Below are positions 11,212 through 21,769 of a stretch of 64,000 nt of DNA, piece by piece. The position numbers and the translations under genes are program-made. The notes beneath the pieces were generated by a model. The model ran no database searches and was not told the DNA's origin. It was given only the letters and a program-made list of their open reading frames with translations. How positions within the stretch are numbered: position 1 is the first letter of the stretch; each line of letters opens with the position of its first letter. Origin of the DNA: Fragum whitleyi (Eukaryota > Mollusca > Bivalvia > Cardiida > Cardiidae); assembly GCA_948146395.1 (NCBI GenBank), contig OX411547.1, positions 28,891,114 to 28,955,113 on the forward strand, read 5' to 3'.

Positions 11212-11582
11212 AAAAACTTGAGATGAAATTAACAAAGATGCATATAATATAAGGGGGGGGGGGGGGTAAAGCCAGTCTAAAATGTTTATTTCTCATTTAA
11301 ACATTTTTTTGTGGTTTCTCATTTGAATTGTCCTTTAAAGGCCATTCCAATGAGCACTCACAATACAGGATTTGTTCAAGAATTTTTAAAACAATTATAT
11401 TTGATATCTCCCAAAAACCTCTATCTGTAGCTCTGAATTGAGTACTGTTGCTGGGCTATGCACACAAATTTTATGAAGAATAACTCATGTTGCTTTTCAA
11501 TCTTATTGATCTCCATCAATTCAATGTTGTGAAAGTACAAAATTTATCAGTCAATCAAGTCCAAATTCATAATCTTTCAGTT
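11212..11582. other. unassigned sequence with a 14-base G run
   Basis: A poly-G tract lies at about 11253-11266. The part 11270-11450 resembles 27660-27830 (shared 'gccagtctaaaat' and 'cctctatctgtagctctg') and may be an old MITE. Confidence 0.4.
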
Positions 11583-11638
11583 ATATTATGGTGGCGATTG
11601 TTGTAATTTAATATTATGGTGGCGATTGTTGTAATTTA
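11583..11638. repeat. 28-bp unit in two tandem copies
   Basis: The unit attatggtggcgattgttgt plus 'aatttaat' occurs twice without a mismatch that I can see, implying a recent duplication. Confidence 0.9.
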
Positions 11639-11682
11639 ATATAGTTATTATAACAACAGAGAATTTGGTATAATCACATCGA

Positions 11683-11752
11683 TGGCTCTGTGCAAAACAG
11701 TTGTAACTGTCTTTAAACATATAGGCAGTTTCAACAGTTTCGCACTGAGCCA
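11683..11752. repeat. 70-bp hairpin repeat, copy 2
   Basis: Same palindrome as 8101-8170, bounded by tggctctg and ctgagcca, with a few arm mismatches. Confidence 0.9.
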
Positions 11753-11896
11753 TCGTTCATGCACTTATGTGTATCACATGTATTTTCTATATGACTGCCT
11801 GTTTGGAATCCATTGAATATTTAGACCATTTCAGAAAAAAGATGTTGAAAATGCTGCACCATGTTTAATTTGTTAGGCACTGGAAAGAATCAAAGT

Positions 11897-12053
11897 TTAT
11901 TCACCAGGACAAGGCAACATGCACATTAGATAAGAAGTCTGCATATTTCCTGCAGGATCTGTCTGTCTGCCAAAATAGAAATGAGACTTCCAAGTGATAA
12001 TGGCATTGTTAACATTTTCTTTGAAACCCTTTCTAAAAGAGCCATTTTGTAAA
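11897..12053 (-). CDS. candidate terminal exon, unassigned protein
   Basis: On the minus strand an acceptor-like ccacaattacctag precedes an open frame of 51 codons ending at TAA (11897-11899). The stop overlaps an AATAAA hexamer (gaataaac). The product starts LQNGSFRKGFKENVNNAI and ends LMCMLPCPGE. It has a protein-like composition with Trp and clustered basic residues, but I recognise no family. The 70-bp hairpin at 12081-12150 lies only 28 bp upstream of the acceptor. The frame continues open upstream through that hairpin, so part of the openness is not evidence for coding. It could equally be a transposon fragment. Confidence 0.3.
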
Positions 12054-12080
12054 CTAGGTAATTGTGGAAGGCCAAATGGC

Positions 12081-12150
12081 TGGCTCAGCAGGAAACAGTT
12101 GTAACTGCCTATAAACATATAGGCAGTTACAACTGTTTTGCGCTGAGCCA
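12081..12150. repeat. 70-bp hairpin repeat, copy 3
   Basis: tggctcag ... ctgagcca with near-perfect arms around gcctataaacatataggc. Confidence 0.92.
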
Positions 12151-12247
12151 TAGAAATGCTGTCAATCTCACAAGATAACTTCTGACATTGAAATGACAAA
12201 GATTATGGTTTCTACTAAAATTATACTTGAGCCTGTTACATGCAGAG

Positions 12248-12453
12248 ATTGATTGAATAGAGTTTTAAGCCGCTTTCAACATTTTTTTCAGTTATATGGC
12301 GGCGCCTGGAGCACCTAGCAATGGTTTCCTGGTATTTCTCTCACCAGTACAACCACCACATCCTTTCCTAGCCTCCATCTGCTATTTCACATAGGTCTAC
12401 AATTATCAACCCATTGGTGAGAGACAAATAGACGGAAAGAATGAGTGCCGCCG
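12248..12453 (-). mobile_element. SINE, 5'-truncated, with 13-bp target duplication
   Basis: Flanked by gttacatgcagag at 12235-12247 and 12454-12466. It carries the body and tail of the SINE family of 4891-5163 but lacks the tRNA-like head, as expected from incomplete reverse transcription. Confidence 0.92.
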
Positions 12454-12559
12454 GTTACATGCAGAGTATGCCCTATTTCCATAACACCCATGAAGTCAGA
12501 TTATTTAACTTAAACTGCCACATATTGTACTTGTGCATTTATTGTCAGTCAGTATTTAT

Positions 12560-12695
12560 TTCATAAAAATGATTTTAAATCTTTTTTTGTTTAAAAAGGA
12601 AGATCAGGTGGTGTGGACATACACAGACGGATCTTTGTCTATACCTCCTGCATGAGCAGAAATATTTAAGGTTCAGCATGACAATAGTTGAAATG
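12560..12695. mobile_element. MITE family 2 fragment
   Basis: Contains 'tatacctcctgc' and the end ttcagcatgacaatag of the family defined at 10970-11207. The left end is not recognisable. Confidence 0.5.
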
Positions 12696-12894
12696 AATTG
12701 AAACTGAACTAGTCTTAGATAAGATAAAACGTAGAGTAATCTAAATAAGAGGCACTTTGATTTGTACATATTGTAAAACAAATGAACATATCTAAGAGAA
12801 GAAGTAGGTTAATTGGGCAAAGTAGGCAAGGTTTGTAGAATTCCTTGGGAAGAATTGGGGTACAAACAATTGGAATGACAATTGTAAAGCACAC

Positions 12895-14235
12895 TTAGAC
12901 AGGTGCATAGAATCAGGTATGTCTCTTTGTAACTGTGTAGGCATTGAATAGTACTAGTACTTTTTTCTGCTTTGTAACTGTGTCAGCACCTAGGGTACAA
13001 ATACTTCTCTATTTTCAAAAGTGTGTTGCCTTCATAGACTTTGCTTGAACATATATCATAATGTTTCTGCATTAAGGAGATACATAAATTACAAGTCTCT
13101 TGTTGTTTATGTTTCAGCACCATGGTATACATAATCTTTGCAGTAATAAGGTACAAACATACTGAGGCTCTTTTTGTTTAAGTGTCTGCACCATTGTGGA
13201 CATATACTTTTGGTATACAAGTCTCTCTTTTCATACTGTGTAGGCAACTCTCTTTGTACAAAAGTCCTTCTCTGTAACATTGTCAGAATTAATACTCTTG
13301 GTGCCCCAGCCCTCTTTCAGCTACTGTGTTAATTACCAATGTACAAAATTAATATTATAGGTATAAAAGTCCTCTTACTTACTGAATCAAGATCATATTG
13401 TACAGTAATATCCTAGGAACAAAGACACTCTTCATTACTGTGTAGGCATCAAGTGTACAAATACTTTAAGTACAAAGTCTCTCTTTGATAATGTGTAAGC
13501 ATCAAAGAGAGAGCAAATGTTTTAAGTACAAAGTCTTTTATTTGTTTCTGTGTCAGCTTTATAAAGAACAAATATTCTAGGTACTGTCTCTTTTTTCACT
13601 CTGTCAGCATCGTAGTGTACAAATATTTTGAGTACAAAGTATCTCTTTGTTACTAATTATTAGCATTAAGAGTACAAATACTCTAGGTACAAAGTCTTTC
13701 TTTATTATTATGTTAGTATTAAGTGTACAAATATTCTAGGAAAAGTGTCTATTTTTGTTACAATTTTAGCATTAAGTATCAAAAATATTCTAGGCACAAA
13801 GTCTCTCTTTGTTATTATGTTTGCATTAGATGTACAAATACTCTAGGTACAAATTATCTTTTTTGACTCTGTCTTAAAGCTTGATAGTGTATAAAGTTTT
13901 GTCTTTGTTATAATATGTTAGCAGTAAGTGTACAAATACTCTAGTTACAAGGTCTCTTTGTATTATGTTAGCATTAAGTGTACAAATACTCTACCTATTA
14001 AGTATCTCTTTTTTACACTGTCAGCATCATAGAGTACTTTGTACAGCAAAATTTCTTGGTAGCTGTAGCATCATCCAGTTTAAAGAACTCAATGAAGAAG
14101 TCTTTTTCATTATCATTTAGAACAAATTCATTTGCAATTAATGCTTTCTTTAACTTAATCAGAATTATAGAGTGCTACTTAACGGTGACCTTACTCTCTT
14201 TGTAACTGTGTGAAAACTTAATGGTACAGTACCAT
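12895..14235. repeat. degenerate minisatellite, about 54-bp period
   Basis: The unit is built from tgtacaaatactctaggtac, aaagtctctctttgttat and 'gttagcattaag'. It is most regular from about 13445 to 14035 (11 or so units) and decays on both sides. Divergence between units is much higher than in the 2599-3449 array, so it is older. Confidence 0.85.
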
Positions 14236-14378
14236 TACCGTAATTATCCCAAGTATTTGGACACCCTAAAGACAGAGTTATTGTTTTAAATTCTTGAAGT
14301 GGAATCTAAACATGTTATTGTTTCCTTATGAGGCTTAGCAAAAGCTAACATTGCAGCCATTGATCAAACTACTCCTCA

Positions 14379-14755
14379 AGGGTGCAGTTTAATCTTGGTC
14401 TTCAATAGTTGCTGTCCTGTGGTGGATCCAGGATTTATGTAAAGAGGCGTAGAACATATAAATAGGGGGTTCATTTCCTAGAAATAGACAATTTTTATTG
14501 AAACAATTAGGTTACAGAAGGGGTTTGTTTGAATCCCCCTGACCCCCTCAGTTGTAACAGCCTATATATGAGGAGCATGTTAATCTTAGGTTCAATGGTT
14601 GATGTTGGACCTGTCCTGTGACGAATCCAGGATTTATGTAAAGAGGCTTAGAACATATAAATAGGGGTTTCGATTCCTAGAAGTAAACAATTTAGATTGA
14701 ATTTCTGCATAAATGAAATAATTAGGTTACAGAAGGGGTTTGTTTGGACTTAAAT
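14379..14755. repeat. tandem duplication of about 200 bp
   Basis: Two direct copies share aggatttatgtaaagaggc, agaacatataaatagggg and attaggttacagaaggggt (14431 on and 14629 on). The second has an extra short insertion. No coding frame is supported. Confidence 0.85.
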
Positions 14756-15519
14756 TTTTGAAAATGAATCCTATGTTGTAAAAACTCACCACAATCATCT
14801 CAATGAGACAATTCAATTGAGTTTTAACAACATTTCACAATAATTTGCATATTCAAACAAAAAGTATGTTTCTTTTTTGTAAAATTAACATGTATTAAGC
14901 GGCAATCTTTTTAAGCGACCGCTTCTTTGGTGTCCCCTGTAGTGGTCGCTTAGGACAAGTTTGACTGTACTGTCAATTCAGAACTCCTGTGACAAAATTT
15001 CTCTCTGTAACTATGCAAGGTGCAAACTAAATTGCTTCTAGCTGCACATTTCATAGGTAAAGAGTTTTTTCTTTTATATATAAATAAAAATAGAAATAGA
15101 AGAATGTCTCTTATAGACATTATATATTCAGACAATTTATATCAAATATCTCCAGTGCTGAAAAATAAAATCCTCCACTGTGATTCAATTGCAAATTAAT
15201 TCAGTCATTGCACACCTGGGTGTTATACCACAAAATTAATTACTGTTTTTTTACCAGGACAAAATGACTTTTATTTTGTTTGGTGTAAGAGGAAATGGAA
15301 ATGTTACACGATCCTGAATGAATCAAGGAATACTGAGTGTCTAGCAACATAATTGCTGGGGTTTTGTTGTGTGTGTGTGGAAAAAATGAACCCAAAAATA
15401 ATTAGTGAACAGTGTTAAATTTTATGTATTAGAAAAATGTCATTGACTTCTATAGAGGGATGAACTTTTGATCAAACTTCCACAATTATCAAATAGGAAG
15501 CAGGCCATTTAGGCTATGA
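14756..15519. other. unassigned, with a solitary transposon-like end
   Basis: At about 14904-14973, 'aagcgaccgct' and 'agtggtcgctt' are inverted, followed by tttgactgta, a form common at Tigger/pogo ends. No partner end was found. The rest is AT-rich non-coding sequence. Confidence 0.35.
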
Positions 15520-15715
15520 TCATACTGTACATATATGCAGGCTAATCTTATTCTATACTGTTTGCCGAAGGATTGTATTTGTATTCGACTGGCTTGAGAA
15601 TCCAGCTCTGCATTCATACCATGCTTCGCATGCTGTCCACATGCAAAGCGGGGGTATAAATGGCAAACAGTTTGCAACATTTTGCCGTCCTGAATGCTGG
15701 GCACTTCAACTGAGT
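15520..15715. mobile_element. MITE fragment, relative of family 2
   Basis: Contains the degenerate palindrome tgtacatatatgca and a mirrored actgtttgcc / ggcaaacagt pair (about 15558 and 15661). Strongly diverged. Confidence 0.4.
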
Positions 15716-16520
15716 GGTGACAATCACTTAATCAAACTTTGTACCAACTCTTCAGATAAATTCTTTTATAGTTAGCACCAAAGACCTTGAACTGCCAAAC
15801 ATTCTGACAGGTTCAACACAATTCTAGTCTATTTCCTGGACAGGGAATGTAGTCTATGTCAAGATAAATCGTACATTCTTTGCCATGCCAAAATAACATT
15901 CATACCTCTATCTTGGGTTGGCCAAGAGACATCCTGTGTTATATAAGAATGGTTGTTATATAATAGGACACAACTTTTGTGACTATATATTTCATTGCAT
16001 AGAAGTAAAATTTATTAGTTGAATATTTATTAAAATACTTTAAAATTGGTTATAAACTGAATCACAAAAGAAACGTTGCATTATTAAGAATTGTAGAAAA
16101 TAGTAAAATTCAAGTGTTTAATGTTCTTTGGTGTGAATAAATTCAACTTAACTCCATGTTAAAGAAAAAATACTCCTTATGTTCGAAAGGGCAAGGTCTG
16201 TGACAGAACCAGTCTATTTATATCCAGTCTATATATGTCTATAATTTACGAAATTGTTAATTTTCATGTATAATGTTTCATTTGTTGCATGTATCAATAT
16301 GAAGTTTCCCAATTGACAAATATTTTTACCCTGATCTTTGATAGAAATGGACAAACAGGTTGAATTGCATGTGTAAATAGTTGGCCCAAAATTTGAAATT
16401 AACTTTCAGGCGTTATTAGTCACTTTATTTTTTCAGAATGAATTCCTCTAAATTCTGGAATAACTGTCTTTTTTCCTTGTCTTACCAGATCGAATCTTAT
16501 TATTGTAGAGCTTTCCTCAC
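15716..16520. other. unassigned, probably intron
   Basis: No repeat family recognised. AT-rich. On the minus strand it lies downstream of the donor of candidate exon 16521-16705. Confidence 0.35.
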
Positions 16521-16705
16521 AATGAAGTCAATATGTCCAATCAATTTTAAAAAACTAATTAAAAAATCACATTGCCCCCAATCTGTGAAAAGGCATCTTA
16601 AAAGAATTCTTGCATAGGAATCAATCATGCTTTTTGTGACGGATATAAGTTCATCCAATATTCTCCTTTGAATATTCAAATGACACAAACAGCTCGCATT
16701 TGCAA
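16521..16705 (-). CDS. candidate internal exon, helical protein segment of unknown family
   Basis: On the minus strand the acceptor gatccatttcttag and the donor gtgaggaaag enclose 185 bases that are open in one frame for 61 codons (2 bases in, phase 0 out). The product begins ANASCLCHLNIQRRILDEL and ends FLKLIGHIDFI. It alternates hydrophobic and polar residues as in packed alpha helices. The frame carries on past both splice sites to about 88 codons, so the exact boundaries are uncertain. I do not recognise a family. It follows exon 17700-17792 on the strand, but that exon ends in phase 0 and this one needs one base carried in, so the two cannot be joined directly. Confidence 0.4.
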
Positions 16706-17699
16706 CTAAGAAATGGATCAAGAAAAATTGGTTTTTAGACCATATCTTTGGAATTACTCCTAACATAGCACCAAAAACTACCCAAAAATCATGTCTTCAC
16801 ACACACACATCCAATCAGAGACCACAATGCTAACCACTGATTTGAATAAGGTTGGTTTTGCTATACCTTTAAGGTCCTATGCTTGAAGTTAGAAAAGATA
16901 AACCTATTGCCCTTATCATAACTTTTGCTACAATTGGTGTATTACGTCAATTTGGAAAATGACTAACGTCGAAAGTTCAAAATTAAGCCTATTCACCAAA
17001 ACTTTTCTGTATAAATAGAATTGATGTAGTGTACCTTTTGTTTTTTGCTTAGTATATTATGCAGGATTTTTTTTTTGCTAATATTAGTGACTGGCTCAAC
17101 ATACACATTTTAAATGAGACTGGTTCAAAATTCAAAATTAATAACATCACTTGATATAAGTATTATATATGACAAAAACCCCAAATACTTAAGCCTTTGT
17201 ATGATTTAGATTTGATTTCTGTACACACACACACACTTGAACAAAGTGAGGCTACAATAATTTGGTTGACTAAGCTTGGTGTACGAATCATTTAATTTGT
17301 GAAGGTTTAATTATCCATACATGCTTTTTGAGCATAAAGGTTCCATGCCCATATGATAATCAACAATAATACGTACCATTGTGACAAAATATATAATAAG
17401 CTCTTGAACATTGTCAATTAAGGAAATGATAAAGCCAAGATTCTCTATTCTGTCTAGGGCAACTCTTTAAGCTTCTGCCTGAAGGATCACCAAATAAAGC
17501 CTATAGAAAAGACCCTTAAAGACAAAAATTTATACTGAAAAGTTGTGGTTAAACGAATTCTTAAACGTTACAAAAGTTTTTTTTTTGAGATTCTTCAAAA
17601 AAAAAACCCAGCAATTCTACAGTTTAACTACATTTTGGACAAGTCTCCTCATCATGATAGGTGAAAAGAGTTAATCTTTTTTCCCCGTGGCCAGTGTAC

Positions 17700-17792
17700 T
17701 TTTGACGGTATTGGGTCATTCATCCAGTCGAATACTGGCCTCAATATGTGTGGACCAAAACTGTGGTCAATAATGGCGTATTGAATTGTCCC
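17700..17792 (-). CDS. candidate exon of a GT14 (Core-2/I-branching) beta-1,6-GlcNAc transferase-like gene
   Basis: On the minus strand the acceptor tttcttttccag and a donor at gtacac enclose 31 codons, phase 0 at both ends: GTIQYAIIDHSFGPHIL, then RPVFDWMNDPIPSK. In GT14 enzymes, which transfer GlcNAc to O-glycans in the Golgi lumen, the matching block is a G-S/T-x-Y segment, then an R/x-F/Y-V-x-x-V/I-L segment, then a W-x-x-D-T-x-x-P-D-E motif. Here spacing, the Tyr, Leu, Trp and Asp fit, but there is a gap of about five residues before the Trp. The P-D-E position reads P-S-K: the Glu expected to act as catalytic base is Lys. It may therefore be non-catalytic or a pseudogene exon. The frame stays open past the donor to a stop at 17652-17654. 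Compare 40990-41080 upstream. Confidence 0.5.
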
Positions 17793-17933
17793 CTGGAAAA
17801 GAAACCAGGTCAATCAAGGACAAATATATTTAGGGCAGACACGAGGTGCGAGACTGCATGTTAAGATTGCTATTATAGAAGGAAAGATTTCAGATGAGCA
17901 TCTCTACTGCACACAACTCACTACAATGTGTAT

Positions 17934-18025
17934 TTTTGACGGTATTGGGTCATTCATCCAGTCGAAAACTGGCCTCGATATGTGTGGACCAAAACTGTGG
18001 TCAATAATGGCTATTGAATTGTCTC
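17934..18025 (-). pseudogene. dead duplicate of exon 17700-17792
   Basis: The same exon in the upstream unit of the tandem duplication. Compared with 17700-17792 it has lost the acceptor AG (now GG, ttctcttccggg), lost one base near the start so that the frame shifts to TAG, and lost the donor GT (atacac in place of gtacac). The Lys at the catalytic position is already present here, so that change predates the duplication. Confidence 0.6.
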
Positions 18026-18225
18026 CCGGAAGAGAAACCAGGTCAATCAAGGACAAATATTTTTAGGGCAGATAAAATGTTAAGATCTCTGTTTTAGAAA
18101 TGTTTCCCAAAAGAAGGAATATTTCAGATGAGCAAATCTACTGCACACCATTTACTACATGTGTTACACCATATACTTATCAAAGAACTTAGCAATCAAA
18201 GGATTTCAATTGAAGTCAGCTTTAA

Positions 18226-18446
18226 CCCTTTCCTGTTTTACAAAATTTTGGACCTGTCCAAATTCAAAGGTTTTGCAGACGAAAATTTAAAGTGGATTTA
18301 ATTTGAAAAATAACCATTCAGTAGGGTAGAAAATAGTGTGGAAAAAGAAGAAATTGCTAATCAGAAGCAATTTCTTCTTTTTTCACAATGTTTTCTCAAT
18401 CATAAAATTACAGGCACGTAAAAAGCAGGGATTAAACAGCAAAGGG
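18226..18446 (-). mobile_element. TTAA-flanked MITE, family 1 (piggyBac-like), copy 1
   Basis: Ends ccctttcctgttt and aaacagcaaaggg, flanked by ttaa on both sides (18222-18225, 18447-18450). 221 bp with a central hairpin (aagaagaaattgc / gcaatttcttctt). Opposite in orientation to the other six copies. Confidence 0.93.
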
Positions 18447-18450
18447 TTAA

Positions 18451-18550
18451 ATGTGTGCTTCAACTGAAGTAAGCGATCAATGTGTGCTTCAAATGAAGTA
18501 AGCGATCAATGTGTGCTTCAAATGAAGCTGTTGAAGCATACATTGATCAC
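18451..18550. repeat. 29-bp triplicate with an inverted partner
   Basis: Three direct copies of gtgtgcttcaaatgaagtaa plus gcgatcaat start immediately after the TTAA of the preceding MITE. The last runs into its own reverse complement (gaagcatacattgatcac), giving a hairpin. Confidence 0.85.
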
Positions 18551-18618
18551 TGTAAGCTTGTACTTATAAGCCTTATTTATCTTGAAACAGGAGCTTCACA
18601 GGTACAACTTTTTTGTAA

Positions 18619-20438
18619 TAAGACATGTTTGTAAAACATTTATGCCCCCCATAAGAGCAGGTCAATGGCATATTCTTTTTCAATTAACAAAAGGCAATAA
18701 AATAAGACAAGAGCCGTCAGAGACGGATTATGCTCCCCGAATAAGGCATTGTCACAAAAACAAGAGCAATGTTGGACATGGACATCCCCCTGCCAAGAAA
18801 GCTTGATAGTAAACAGAAGCCTAATAGATAAAAAATTCTATGTACTGACAAAGATTTGCCTCCTATAAAATCTAAGTAATAAAAATAACAAAGGGCAATA
18901 ACTCCAAAATTATGCAAGCAAGAGTTGTAGTTCAGGTGTATTGCACTTCTCCTCTAAGAGATCTATCCACCCATAAAGATTCAAGTTGATAGCTATTATA
19001 CTTTAGGAGATGTGCTCCAGACAAAATCTAAGTATCAAAAATAACAAAGGGCAATAACTCCAAAATTATGCAAGCAAGAGTTGCAGTTCTTGTACACTGC
19101 ACTTCTCCTCTATGAGATCTATCCACCCATTAAGTTTCAAGTTGATAGCTATTATACTTTAGGAGATATGCTCCAGACATAATCTAAGTATAAAAAATAA
19201 CAAAGGGCAATAATTCCAAAATTATGCAAGCAAGAGTTGTAGTTCTTGTACACTGCACTTCTCCTCCATAAGATCTATCCACCCATAAGGTTTCAAGTTG
19301 ATAGCTATTATACTTTAGGAGATATGCTCTGTGGTCAGATTGCAAGGACTCAAATAAGATGTTATCTTATACAGCAAACATAAAGGTAACAAACATTAAA
19401 CTCCCTTTTTGCATGACATATTTTTAGACACAAATATCAAATACCTTATGGTAAAAGGGCATCTGATTTGCTACTTAAATGTGAAATTTCATCAAATTCT
19501 GAGCATGAGACTAGGAGAAATGAAAGAATAACTGTATTTTACGCGCTAGCTGAAGGTAACAAACATTTAGCCCCCTTTTTCCATGATATTTTTTTTTTAC
19601 GTTAATTTCAAATTGTTTATAGTAAAGGGCATCTGATTTGCTACTCAAATATGAAATTTCATTAAATTCTGACTGTTAGACTAGGAGAAATTTGGGAAAA
19701 ACTGTTTTTTACCCTAAGTCCCCTTTTCCCGTGACGATGCCTCAAATCCAAAAACCGTCACAGAAGCATCATCACTATATCATAGGGAGTTAACATGGTA
19801 AGTTCCATTTGATTTGGCCCAAGGGTTATGGAGAAATAGGTGGGGACGGACGGAATTACTATTTTACATGCTAATGTAAGGTAACAAACATTTAGACCCC
19901 TTTTTCCATGATATTTTTTTTTTTTTTACGTTAATTTCAAATTGTTTATAGTAAAGGGCATCTGATTTGCTACTCAAATATGAAATTTCACTAAATTCTG
20001 ACTGTTAGACTAGGAGAAATTTGGGAAAAACTGTTTTTTTACCCTAAGTCCCCTTTTCCCGTGATGTGGCCTCAAATCCAAAAACCATCACAGATGCATC
20101 ATCACTATATCATAGGGAGTTCACATGGTAAGTTTCATTTGATTTGGCCCAAGGGTTATGGAGAAATAGGTGGAAATGGACGGATGGACGGACGGACAGA
20201 CGGACGGACAGACGAAGCGGCGGCTTTATGCTCTCCCTTCGGGGAGCATAAAAAATATGATGAGAAGAGTTAAGGTTCTTGAGCACTGCACTTCTCACCT
20301 GTTAAGTTTCACGATTCTAGCTTGTATACTTTTTGAGTTTTGCTTCAGATAAAATTGGTTTATGGATGGACCTTTTGACTAATGGACCAATGGACCAGTG
20401 CAAACCAATATACCCCTCTTTGAGGTAAGGGGACATAA
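18619..20438 (+). mobile_element. pearl-like element, interrupted by 18707-20255
   Basis: The left part (gacatgtttgtaaaacattt, atgccccccataagagcagg) and the right part after 20255 (cactgcacttctcacctgtt, ending cccctctttgaggtaagggg) together match the uninterrupted relative at 49950-50228, so the inner element was inserted into it. Confidence 0.75.
18707..20255 (+). mobile_element. pearl-like element, 'gagccgtc' family, nested
   Basis: Left end acaagagccgtcagagacgg followed by 'attatgctccccg'. Right end gctctcccttcggggagc followed by ataaaaaa; 'atgctccccg' and 'cggggagcat' are matched. The core has three units of about 160 bp (gcaataactccaaaattatg) and then two to three longer units (gcatctgatttgctactcaa). 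A strong (ACGG)n tract is at 20176-20215. Confidence 0.88.
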
Positions 20439-20786
20439 CAGTTAGGAGGGGGCTTCTGAACAAAGACATTTTTATCTTAAGATTTACATACGGTTCCATC
20501 TTACCACTCAAAGTATCACATAACTATGATCAAGATTTCATCAAAACCAATATTTTGGACAAAATCAGAAGTTGACTGAAAATAAAGTTTTGGAGTTTTT
20601 TATCAAATGTTCAAGTGCTTATCTGAAAAAGATATTCCAAAATTCTCAAAAATCCCATAAGTTGTCTAATATATCATGAGAACAAAACATTCTGAATAAG
20701 TTTGAGCTAAAAATGTAGCTCCAAAGAGGGCACATTAGCAATTGTTGACACATAAGAGACACAACTAAATCCAAACCTCTTTTTAA

Positions 20787-21007
20787 CCCTTTGCTGTTTA
20801 ATCCCTGCTTTTTACGTGCCTGTGATTTTATGATTGAGAAAACATTGTGAAAAAAGAGGAAATTGCTCCTGACAAGCAATTTCTTCTTTTTCCACACTAT
20901 TTTCTACCCTACTGAAAGGTTATTTTTCAAATTAAATCCACTCCAAATTTTCGTCTGCAAAACCTTTGAATTTGAACAGGACCAAAATTTTGAAAAGCAG
21001 GAAAGGG
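20787..21007 (+). mobile_element. TTAA-flanked MITE, family 1, copy 2
   Basis: ccctttgctgtttaatccct ... aaagcaggaaaggg with ttaa at 20783-20786 and 21008-21011. Same 221-bp length as copy 1. Confidence 0.93.
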
Positions 21008-21063
21008 TTAAGATAAGTTGATGTTTTTTTCCAATTTTGGTGGTTGAGCAAAATATTGTTGTA

Positions 21064-21118
21064 TAGGCAGTTACAAATGTTTCAAGTGGAGGCAGTTACA
21101 AATGTTTCAAGTGGAGTC
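21064..21118. repeat. duplicated half of the 70-bp hairpin repeat
   Basis: Two tandem copies of aggcagttacaaatgtttca plus 'agtgg' resemble the right arm of the hairpin family. Degenerate. Confidence 0.55.
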
Positions 21119-21557
21119 ATGATCAATACATCAAAATACTAGGCCTTCAAAAATAAGTCCAGATTCCATTCTCTCACCCCTTTTACAAAAGGAACCAAAC
21201 ATTATGTCTTTATTTATTAGAAATAGATATAAATAAACTGATTAAGTGTCCCAAGCATCACTAAACCAATTAATAATCTTGAGAGAATACAACCATATAT
21301 TATTAAACCACCGAGTATTTGGTAAAATGAAAATTGGCCATTTACCATAAATATATGTCTTTTCCAACAGACAAATTTGAAAACTTTTCCACAATGTCTA
21401 GACTAAAATAAATACATAGAATATCAAATATCTGGAAAGTATTTCTGCAGAATGGTTTAGCTGAATCAACAAAAATCTGATGGAATTGTCTAGGTTTTAT
21501 ACATATCTAATATATGGTCTTTTACTTAAAACAATATTCCATTGTTTTAAATTTCAG
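21119..21557. other. unassigned, probably intron
   Basis: AT-rich sequence without recognised repeats. It runs into a strong plus-strand acceptor at 21557. Confidence 0.35.
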
Positions 21558-21680
21558 GACAAAGAAATTCCTATGAAAAATAGATTGCACCAAAGAGAGC
21601 AAATATATACCTTGTATCATAAACTTTTTTTAAAGAAAGAATTATGTTTCACACAAAATCAGGCCACTCTTGGGTCATAA
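21558..21680 (+). CDS. candidate exon (plus strand), unassigned protein
   Basis: A strong acceptor (attgttttaaatttcag) precedes a phase-0 frame of 40 codons to a TAA at 21678-21680, beginning DKEIPMKNRLHQREQIYTLY and ending TQNQATLGS. It can be read as a terminal exon. Alternatively it could be spliced at ctcttgg|gtcata (21672/21673). That would carry two bases forward, which is the phase needed by 22732-22767, but the donor is weak. The composition is basic and hydrophobic and does not match the nearby repeats. No family is recognised. Confidence 0.35.
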   Translation, partial: DKEIPMKNRLHQREQIYTLYHKLFLKKELCFTQNQATLGS

Positions 21681-21769
21681 TGGGATAGGCCTGGCTCACT
21701 GAAATACTACCTAAAATGCCTTGATAACTGAGGGCTTATTGGCAAAAGCAGGAATATTTAAAACAAATT

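Larger units (their letters stand above)
17690..18165. repeat. tandem duplication, about 235-bp unit, carrying an exon
   Basis: Two direct copies share gacggtattgggtcattcat and ggaccaaaactgtggtcaat, and the flanking blocks 'ttcagatgagca' and 'ctactgcacac'. Each copy contains one version of the GT14-like exon on the minus strand (17700-17792 and 17934-18025), so an exon and its flanking intron were duplicated together. Confidence 0.92.

Noticed and set aside
13445..14035. CRISPR-like array of regularly spaced repeats
   Set aside because: Units are contiguous and diverged along their whole length with no unique spacers. It is a minisatellite in a eukaryotic genome.
16500..16766. C-terminal part of a LINE reverse transcriptase
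   Set aside because: The alternation of hydrophobic residues is only loosely similar and no reverse transcriptase or endonuclease motif is present. Left as an unassigned exon candidate.
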